A DNA stretch of 64,000 nt from Terriglobia bacterium (GTDB lineage: Bacteria; Acidobacteriota; Terriglobia; Terriglobales; Acidobacteriaceae): positions 124,001-188,000 of the forward strand of contig JAIQFO010000002.1 of the NCBI GenBank assembly GCA_020073215.1, given 5' to 3'. Position 1 is the first letter of the stretch, and the number at the start of each line of letters is the position of its first letter. Below, one piece after another: positions 57,482 through 64,000 of this stretch. The position numbers and the translations under genes are program-made. Below the pieces are notes generated by a model. That model had not been told where the DNA came from, did no database searches, and worked only from the letters and a program-made list of their open reading frames with translations.

Positions 57482-58843
57482 CTATTGACACGCGGAAGGA
57501 GGCCGCCGCATAAAGGTACCGAATAAATTCACGGCGAAGAGTGTGACGGCTGTCATTTCGGTCAGCGCGGATACGGGAAGCCACGACCAGGCCCAATGGG
57601 CAAATCCCTGATAGGCGAGAATTTCGGAACTGACGCGGAGCAGGCATCCGGCGGTGAGACCGAGCAGGGCCAGGAACATCAGCCTGGTGCTGAAGAGCAA
57701 TCGCATTCCTGAAAATGCAGGGAGAACTCTCTGGCCCACGCAAAACACCATGGTCGCCAGGAAGCCTACGGTCAACGCGTGGCGCGATGCGCCCCAGATG
57801 CCGCGAGCGTCGCCCGCCCAACTGGCCCAGATTCCGAGGGCGGCCGCTACGACGGCCCAGACGTACGCTACACGCACAAAGACAGGAAAGCTCGGGTGCA
57901 CTCCCTTGACCTTGGCCGGCTGCTGGGTTGGCTCGAGGAAGCGGAGCGCCCCGGCCGCGATGAGGAATCCGCCCAATAACAAGAGCACCGCGAATCTCAT
58001 CCCGCCTGTCCCTGGCATTAACATGGCGGCAATCACGCCGACGGAATTCACGGCTACCGCCAGGAGTAACAGGCGGCCACGTACCGGGCGCAATCCCAGA
58101 AAAACGGGGAGCCACTTCGCGCTGAATCCCCAGACGAAGGGGACTAGGAAGCCCCAGGTCTGGAGCACGAGGAAGCGCTGGTCGAAATCGGGCGGGAGTT
58201 CGGGGGACGGGCCGCGGAGAGCGAGGAACAAGGTGGCCCCGAGGTTAATGAGGAGTGTGAGCAGCAGACCTACCGATCCCGCGATCACCACGAACACCCA
58301 TTCGTCCAGCTTGCCATTTTCCTTTTCCTTTACCTTGTCCTTGCCTTGCGGGCGGTGGCCGGAGACGGTGTGAAAGAAAATCAGAAAGGCCGCCAATTCC
58401 AGTGCGGCCGAGAGTGGCAGCAGGGCTCGCCAGTGCCACTGGTAGACGCTGGTCAGCCAGTGCAGGGTGACGCCGGAGGTCCAGAGCGCCCAGGACGACC
58501 ACACCACCGAAAGCGCAAACGATTTCAAGCGGCGCAACTTGGGGATGGAATAAAAGCCGATGCCGAGGATGAAGGTGCCGATCCAGCCAAAGATCTGGGC
58601 GTGACCGTGCGCCTGGATCCAGGATGCAGAGACGGAACCTGCCGAGCGATGGCTGCTGATGGCCATCAGGTTCCAGACACCGAGGAAGGTTCCGGGGAGC
58701 AGCATGAAGACGAGGCCGGTCGCGATGTAGAGCATCAGCAAGCGGGACAACGAGCTTTCGCGGGCCGCGGTGATGTCGAAAATTTCCAGCGGAGTTAGCG
58801 GCCGGCCAGCCTCTTCTTCAATGCGCGTCGGTAGTGCGGACAT
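57482..58843 (-). CDS. NnrS-like multi-TM protein
   Basis: 12-TM-like protein with QAHGHAQIFGWIGTFILGIGFYSIPKL; adjacent to RIC and hemerythrin genes. Confidence 0.7.
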   Translation of the reverse strand: MSALPTRIEEEAGRPLTPLEIFDITAARESSLSRLLMLYIATGLVFMLLPGTFLGVWNLMAISSHRSAGSVSASWIQAHGHAQIFGWIGTFILGIGFYSIPKLRRLKSFALSVVWSSWALWTSGVTLHWLTSVYQWHWRALLPLSAALELAAFLIFFHTVSGHRPQGKDKVKEKENGKLDEWVFVVIAGSVGLLLTLLINLGATLFLALRGPSPELPPDFDQRFLVLQTWGFLVPFVWGFSAKWLPVFLGLRPVRGRLLLLAVAVNSVGVIAAMLMPGTGGMRFAVLLLLGGFLIAAGALRFLEPTQQPAKVKGVHPSFPVFVRVAYVWAVVAAALGIWASWAGDARGIWGASRHALTVGFLATMVFCVGQRVLPAFSGMRLLFSTRLMFLALLGLTAGCLLRVSSEILAYQGFAHWAWSWLPVSALTEMTAVTLFAVNLFGTFMRRPPSACQ

Positions 58844-58855
58844 GCTGCGAATCTC

Positions 58856-59581
58856 CTAGTGCGCCTTTTCCATGGCAATGGCACGGGGAAAAAGGATGTT
58901 GTTTTCCAGGTGGATATGCTGATGGAGGTCGGCTTCAAGAGCCGCCAGGGCCTGGTACAAGGTCTGGAAGCTGATGCAGGCATCGGCCGGAGGCGTGTAG
59001 CCGGCGCTGGCCTGACGCATGGCGCGCAAAGCATCGCCGGCGGAGTCGTGCTCCTGCATCATCATCGTCACCGGGTTTTGCACGCTGCCGAAAGGAGGCG
59101 GCAGAACCGGCTCCTTCTGGATGACGGACTCTTCCATCCTCGCGATGTAGGGGAACAGAACCTTTTCTTCTTTCATCATGTGCATGGTCAGTTCCTGGTC
59201 TAGATCGTGAAAGGTGGCGCGCATTTGCGGCAGTTCGGGGTGGTTGTTGCCGTGCACGGAGCAGACTTTGTCGAACAGCGGGCCGAGGCGAGCGATTTCA
59301 TCGCGTGTGTATTTGTGGTGAGTGGTGACGATGTGCGCCACCAGGTCGGCCAGTGGTTCGGTTGGCCAGTTGCGGTTCTTTTGGACGGCGCGGGCAGACT
59401 GCTCGGCTATGTCGAGCGAGTCGAGGACCTCGTCCATCGGGAGATTCGCGGTGCGGCAGGCTTCTTCGAGCGACTTGTGGCCACCACAGCAGTAGTCGAT
59501 GCCCAGCTTTTCAAATACTCGGGTGGCGGCGGGATTTTCGAGGGCTAATTCCCTTACGGTTTTCTCGGCGGTTATGCTCAT
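58856..59581 (-). CDS. RIC family di-iron iron-sulfur cluster repair protein (ScdA/YtfE-like)
   Basis: TVRELALENPAATRVFEKLGIDYCCGGHKSLEEAC; IVTTHHKYTRDEIARL; EEKVLFPYI; MMMQEHDSAGDAL. Start ATG at 59581. Confidence 0.93.
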   Translation of the reverse strand: MSITAEKTVRELALENPAATRVFEKLGIDYCCGGHKSLEEACRTANLPMDEVLDSLDIAEQSARAVQKNRNWPTEPLADLVAHIVTTHHKYTRDEIARLGPLFDKVCSVHGNNHPELPQMRATFHDLDQELTMHMMKEEKVLFPYIARMEESVIQKEPVLPPPFGSVQNPVTMMMQEHDSAGDALRAMRQASAGYTPPADACISFQTLYQALAALEADLHQHIHLENNILFPRAIAMEKAH

Positions 59582-59715
59582 CACATCCTCCTCGTGGCGT
59601 CTGTGCTTCGTACCACGGTTGATATTCCGAAGGTAGCGGAGCGGCGGAGGCGTGCCGATGACTTTTGTCACGGCGATCGAGGAAGGGGGCGAGGAACATG
59701 GGAGAGGGACGGACT

Positions 59716-59796
59716 TTGTCATCATGAGCAACTTGAAGGGCCTGCTGTTTGGTGCATGGACAAGAAAGCAGGTCCTTCGCTTCGCTCAGGATGACA
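59716..59796. repeat. Degenerate copy of the GTCATCCTGAGC... REP-like element
   Basis: Right arm GTCCTTCGCTTCGCTCAGGATGACA intact at 59772-59796; left arm diverged. Confidence 0.6.
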
Positions 59797-59859
59797 ATAC
59801 CGTGAACGGATGGACACAATTAATGGACACAATTAAAGGATGGACACAATCACGAAGTG

Positions 59860-60564
59860 TTACTCGGAAGACTGCAGTTCGGCTTCGAGGGCTTTCAGAT
59901 CGCAGACAACGACGCTGCGGCCATCGATTTTGATCATGCCCTCGGCTTGCAGCCGGGAGAGATTGCGGGAGACGAGTTCGCGCACCGTGCCAATTTGCGA
60001 GGCCAATTCCTGGTTGCTGACGGGTACGGTGATTTCTACGCCTTCTGCGGTGCGTTTTCCTTCCTTTTGGGCAAGACGTACTAGAAAGGAAGCCAGGCGG
60101 TGGCGCACGGTGGTGAATGAGAGCTCTTCGATAATACCGACCAGACGGCGTAGACGCGCGCCTACCACTCGTAGCACCTTAAGGGCAACCTGGGGATGGG
60201 CCAGACACAGGGCCTGGAAATCCTGTTTGCTCACGAAAAGAAGCGTGGCGTCGCCGATCGCGGCGGCCGAGGCCGGGTAGGTTCCTCCATCGAAGACGGG
60301 CAACTCGGCGATGGAACTGCCGGGGCCATCAATGCTTAGCACCTGCTCGCGTCCGCTGGCGGAGCTCTTGAAAATTCGCACCTGGCCGCGCTCGACCACA
60401 TAGAGTCCGGAACAGGGCTCGCCTTCCCCGAAGACGGTCTCGCCCGCCGAGTAGTGGCGCGGGATGGCGCGCTGGGCAAGAAAACCCAGCTCGTTGTCGG
60501 TTAGCACAGAGAAGATGGCAACTTTCGCCAGCGTCTGACCAGGGGTGAGTGTAGATTCGGGCAC
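59860..60564 (-). CDS. Crp/Fnr family regulator with CRP-type recognition helix (R-E-x3-R)
   Basis: cNMP-binding-like domain plus HTH SNQELASQIGTVRELVSRNLSRLQAEGMI; ORF open to 60672, GTG at 60564 likely start. Confidence 0.88.
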   Translation of the reverse strand: MPESTLTPGQTLAKVAIFSVLTDNELGFLAQRAIPRHYSAGETVFGEGEPCSGLYVVERGQVRIFKSSASGREQVLSIDGPGSSIAELPVFDGGTYPASAAAIGDATLLFVSKQDFQALCLAHPQVALKVLRVVGARLRRLVGIIEELSFTTVRHRLASFLVRLAQKEGKRTAEGVEITVPVSNQELASQIGTVRELVSRNLSRLQAEGMIKIDGRSVVVCDLKALEAELQSSE

Positions 60565-60748
60565 GATGGCTATTGTACCGGAGCGGCACGGCGGAGAAAT
60601 CGGTGCGTCCAACGCAGGTTCACGATCTTCGTGCCTGCACGCTCCGGAAATTCCGACCGTGACATTAGTCATAGGCGTCCTCTGATACGTCGGTCAGTCT
60701 GTAGTTATCGTTATTTACCGCAGTCAGTATCGCGAACAGGGGATCGAC

Positions 60749-61864
60749 TTGGAGCCGCGACTCGACTTTGATGAACGCCCATTCATTGTGATCTGGGAGA
60801 CAACCCAGGCTTGCGATCTGGCGTGTGTGCATTGTCGCGCATGCGCCCAGCCCGTCCGCAGCCGCCTCGAACTCAGTACCGACGAAGCCAAGCGCCTGAT
60901 TGACGAGGTTGCGGCGTTGGGAGCCCCGGTCTTTGTGCTGACCGGAGGCGATCCGCTGAAGCGTCCTGACATCTTCGAACTGGTTGAATACGCCTCGACT
61001 CACGGCGTGCGAATTTCCCTTACCCCGAGCGCCACACCGCTGCTGACCCAGGAAGCCATTTGCCGGCTGAAACAGTGTGGTCTGGCGCGGCTGGCTATCA
61101 GCCTGGACGGTCCCACGGCCGAAATCCATGACGCGTTTCGCCGGGTTCCCGGTTCCTATGATTGGACGCTACGCGCAGTGCGATGGGCACGTGAGATCGG
61201 GCTTCCGGTTCAGATCAACACGACGATCACGCGGCACAACTTGCAGGACCTGGACGCAACGATCGCGCTGCTCGAACAACTCGATATCGTTTTGTGGAGT
61301 GTCTTCTTCCTGGTGCCGACGGGGCGCGGCTCCGCCGTCGACCTCCTCTCGGCCGAGGAGTTCGAGCAGGTTTTCGACAAGCTCCACGCGACTTCGCAGC
61401 GGGTGAAATTCGATATCAAGAGCACGGAAGCGCAACACTACCGGCGGTTCCTGCTGCAGCGCCGGACAGAGGAAAAACGAAAAGGAAATGGCCGGTCACT
61501 GCCGCCGATGGGGGGGACGAGTACGGCGGACGGAATCGGGCGCGCGCCGCGTGGAATCAACGACGGCAAGGGCTTCGTCTTCATCTCACATCTGGGAGAA
61601 GTTTTTCCCAGCGGGTTCCTGCCGGTCTCGGCGGGAAACGTACGCCGGCAGTCGTTGGCGGAACTCTATCGGCAATCGCCGCTTTTTGTTTCTTTGCGCG
61701 ACACGAAGAACTTGAAAGGCAAGTGCGGCATTTGTGAATTTCGCGAGGTGTGCGGCGGATCGCGGGCACGGGCGTACGCTCTGACGGGAGATGTGTTCGC
61801 CGAGGAGCCTTGCTGCGTTTGGCAACCTAAAGAGACTGTGATTCCGTACCCGCGAAGAGCTTGA
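60749..61864 (+). CDS. Radical SAM/SPASM protein (AhbC/AhbD/NirJ-like heme-biosynthesis relative)
   Basis: WETTQACDLACVHCRACAQP; VFVLTGGDPLKRPDIFEL; C-terminal CGICEFREVCGGSRARAYALTGDVFAEEPCCVWQP. TTG start in the track. Confidence 0.82.
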   Translation: MEPRLDFDERPFIVIWETTQACDLACVHCRACAQPVRSRLELSTDEAKRLIDEVAALGAPVFVLTGGDPLKRPDIFELVEYASTHGVRISLTPSATPLLTQEAICRLKQCGLARLAISLDGPTAEIHDAFRRVPGSYDWTLRAVRWAREIGLPVQINTTITRHNLQDLDATIALLEQLDIVLWSVFFLVPTGRGSAVDLLSAEEFEQVFDKLHATSQRVKFDIKSTEAQHYRRFLLQRRTEEKRKGNGRSLPPMGGTSTADGIGRAPRGINDGKGFVFISHLGEVFPSGFLPVSAGNVRRQSLAELYRQSPLFVSLRDTKNLKGKCGICEFREVCGGSRARAYALTGDVFAEEPCCVWQPKETVIPYPRRA

Positions 61865-61935
61865 ACCACGGGGTACGCTTCGGCTCCGCTGAGGGCAGGC
61901 TGCGGACGCCCGGAGGCTTAATCAAAGTTTCCCTG

Positions 61936-62081
61936 ACAGGCTGCCGAAAAAGCCGCCGAGGGGCGCGAGAAGCTCACCTCAGGCGCTAAAGCGCGACGCA
62001 TTTTCAAGGGCTTAGCGGCACGAGTAAACTCGTGCCCTTCCCAAAACCTGCTGGAAATGGAGTTTTTCCGCAGGCTGCTAA
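61936..62081. repeat. MITE/REP-like element related to 18510-18660
   Basis: Ends ACAGGCTGCCGAAAAA and (minus) TTAGCAGCCTGCGGAAAAACTC. Confidence 0.5.
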
Positions 62082-62842
62082 GGTTCTTTGGCGGAACCGG
62101 GGAGATTTATCAGGCGAAGATCGTCGGAGCGAACAAAATCGGTTAGCTTCGACTTGGTCACGATGAAACGTCTGGCGTCGCGTTTCAGGAGGCCCATGCG
62201 GGTGAACCTGGTGAGTTGTGTCGTGACCGTCTCCCGGCTGGTCCCAATCAAGTTGGCTAGATCTTCATGGGTCAGACGGACGTTGATCAGCGTGCCGTTG
62301 GGAACTTCCTTTCCGTAGTTCTCCGCCAACTGCAGAAGTACTCGAGCCAGGCGGTGGTAGGACCAGGTGTGACCAAATTCCGCCAAGCCGCGCTCTACCG
62401 AGGCCAATCTTTTCGAGAGCAGCCGGATGAAGGTCAGGGCGACGGTGGGGACGGTCGCAAGAAGTTCCACAAAGGACTCTTTGGAAATGATGGTGACGAG
62501 GGAATCTTCGAGGGTCACGGCGGTGAAGGCCCGCTGCTGCTCGGAGAGGAGAAGTTCGCCGAAAACTTCGTCGGGCTTGAGGATGTGCAGGATGGTTTCT
62601 CTGCCCTTGTCGGAAAGGGAAGAAAGCTTGACCATGCCTCTCCTCAGGATGTAAACCGCGTCGGCCGATTCGCCTTCCCCGAAGATCCTGGTGCCCCTGG
62701 GAAACTGCTTGTCGGTCGAGAGGCTGGAAATCTTCCGGGCGTCGCGCTTAGCGGTGCCCTGAAAGAGATCCAAGGCAGTGACGAAGGGCGGCAAAACGTT
62801 CTTGGCGAGGATAGGTGGTTGCACCGTGGAGCACGATAGCAC
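62078..62842 (-). CDS. Crp/Fnr family transcriptional regulator
   Basis: FGEGESADAVYILRRGMVKLSSLSDKGRETILHIL; HTH LTHEDLANLIGTSRETVTTQLTRFTRMGLL. Confidence 0.9.
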   Translation of the reverse strand: MLSCSTVQPPILAKNVLPPFVTALDLFQGTAKRDARKISSLSTDKQFPRGTRIFGEGESADAVYILRRGMVKLSSLSDKGRETILHILKPDEVFGELLLSEQQRAFTAVTLEDSLVTIISKESFVELLATVPTVALTFIRLLSKRLASVERGLAEFGHTWSYHRLARVLLQLAENYGKEVPNGTLINVRLTHEDLANLIGTSRETVTTQLTRFTRMGLLKRDARRFIVTKSKLTDFVRSDDLRLINLPGSAKEP

Positions 62843-62857
62843 CCGGGGATGGGGAGT

Positions 62858-63253
62858 TCAACGGCTGAAAGTAAACGGGAGGCATGACTTCAGAAAGGTG
62901 CGGAGCCTGGCGACGCTTCCATGCTGACATTCCGCCTTCAACCCAGACAGCCATTTGAGGTGCTGCCGACTGAGGACCAGGTCGAGAAGCATGAGTGCGA
63001 AGAGGGCCGCGCAGCCGTACAAATAGGCCCACGGGAGCACATCGCGAGATAAGGCGAGTTGGGCCGAGGCCGGAGGCGGATCGGAAGCATAGAGGGAGCC
63101 TCCAAAGGCCAGGGGGGCGGCCCAGGCTACCCATTCGGGATCGAGCGAGAATAGGATCAAGGCGCAGACGACCGCGTATAAGGTCCACAGCAACACACCG
63201 TTGAGCGTGAACAGCGGGTCATTGGCAGGATCTTTCACGGCAGGCACCCCCAC
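62858..63253 (-). CDS. Hypothetical membrane protein
   Basis: Three hydrophobic segments (VLLWTLYAVVCALILFSL, WVAWAAPLAFGGSLYA, YGCAALFALMLLDLVL). Confidence 0.5.
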   Translation of the reverse strand: MGVPAVKDPANDPLFTLNGVLLWTLYAVVCALILFSLDPEWVAWAAPLAFGGSLYASDPPPASAQLALSRDVLPWAYLYGCAALFALMLLDLVLSRQHLKWLSGLKAECQHGSVARLRTFLKSCLPFTFSR

Positions 63254-63293
63254 CCCCTTGACCCGAACTTTAGGGCAAATGCCAGGCCAATTC

Positions 63294-63309
63294 CGTGAGA
63301 GTTTTCACA
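63294..63309. promoter_or_regulatory. CRP-like site CGTGA-GAGTTT-TCACA
   Basis: One mismatch to TGTGA-N6-TCACA; 73 bp before a perfect copy. Confidence 0.5.
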
Positions 63310-63366
63310 GCGCGCAGGTAAATTGCACCGGTGATAGGGCGCGAAAAGACACTTTTTCCGGAAAAT

Positions 63367-63382
63367 TGTGAAAGGTTTCACA
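63367..63382. promoter_or_regulatory. Perfect CRP-consensus site TGTGA-AAGGTT-TCACA
   Basis: Read directly, upstream of the acetate transporter gene. Confidence 0.6.
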
Positions 63383-63608
63383 GCTATTGTCGGAAGCTGC
63401 ACCGACAATCTGCCTCGCCTGCTCACAAGGTACGGAACCGCAGTTTGCGGTGGACCCTTGCGGAATCGCTGCCGCGTCGACCCGGGCGGCAAAGGGGGAC
63501 GGAAGATGGCAGAACGGGAGCAGAGATACACCACTCCACCGAAGCTGGCTAGCCGTGGTCCTCTCGGTTCGGGATAAGGACGAACAACCATATTTAAGGA
63601 GAACAACT

Positions 63609-64000
63609 ATGGCAGAGGTAACCGACAGCGGGATGTTGAAGGAGTGGTGGGCGAATCCGGCCGTAGTGGGGTTAATGGGATTCGGCTTGACGACGATGGC
63701 GACGGGGTTGCATAACGTCGGATACTGGAGCGCCGGGCCGACACTGGCACTGGCCATTTGCTTCGGAGGCACGGCGCAATTCATTGCGGGAATCGTGGAC
63801 CTGCGAAAAGGAAGTATTTTCGGCGGGTCTGCCTTCATGTCTTATGGCGCTTTCTGGTGGGCGCTGTTCGTGCTGCTGTATGTGCAGCCGAAAACGGGCA
63901 TCCCGGCGGGCCATCCGGAGGAGCTAGGGTTCTTTCTGATGTGGACGCTATTCACCCTTTCCTTTTGCATCGCGGTCCATGGCGTCGGGAAGTTTCTGGC
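63609..64000 (+). CDS. Acetate uptake transporter, GPR1/FUN34/YaaH (SatP) family; truncated at window edge
   Basis: MAEVTDSGMLKEWWANPAVVGLMGFGLTTMATGLHNVGYW..FGGTAQFIAGIVDLRKGSIFGGSAFMSYGAFWWALF, translated from the window; no stop before 64000. Confidence 0.85.
   Translation, partial: MAEVTDSGMLKEWWANPAVVGLMGFGLTTMATGLHNVGYWSAGPTLALAICFGGTAQFIAGIVDLRKGSIFGGSAFMSYGAFWWALFVLLYVQPKTGIPAGHPEELGFFLMWTLFTLSFCIAVHGVGKFL

Overview
The window carries a near-complete dissimilatory sulfate/sulfite-reduction locus, laid out as two divergent superoperons, followed by accessory DNA. On the minus strand, reading right to left: aprB, aprA, a eukaryotic-type citrate synthase, two small Cys/Zn proteins, qmoA, qmoB, qmoC, sat, a cytidylate-kinase/BON protein, and TauE/SafE-type exporters, down to a cysteine-free Rrf2 regulator. 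On the plus strand: a DsrMK-like paralog pair, dsrAB, a helical protein, dsrL, dsrC, an RsbRD-type protein, dsrMKJOP, a YeiH-like putative sulfate exporter, cobA, dsrD and dsrN. chrA and a siroheme synthase (cysG N-terminal type) run in the opposite direction between the DsrMK paralog and dsrA. Gene content fits the dsr-bearing Acidobacteriota, but that taxonomic placement is inference. The right third holds ribA/ribBA, a serine hydrolase, an aldehyde dehydrogenase, a PtuAB/Septu-like ATPase+HNH pair, a RAYT fragment with REP-type repeats, an NO/Fe-S-repair cluster (RIC, NnrS, hemerythrin), two Crp/Fnr regulators, a radical SAM/SPASM protein and a truncated acetate transporter. The most interesting non-coding signal is a recurring 26-bp tripartite motif, GTGA-N6-TCAC-N8-GTGA (7 sites with 0-1 mismatch), in front of rrf2, tauE, apr/dsrMK2, chrA, dsrA and DUF202/ribA. 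It looks like an undescribed sulfur-respiration regulon. Other notable items are a structured leader RNA candidate upstream of aprB, UUCG hairpins flanking the citrate synthase gene, and repeat elements that supply stop codons. No tRNA, rRNA or CRISPR array was recognised. All family calls come from reading the sequences; no database search was run.
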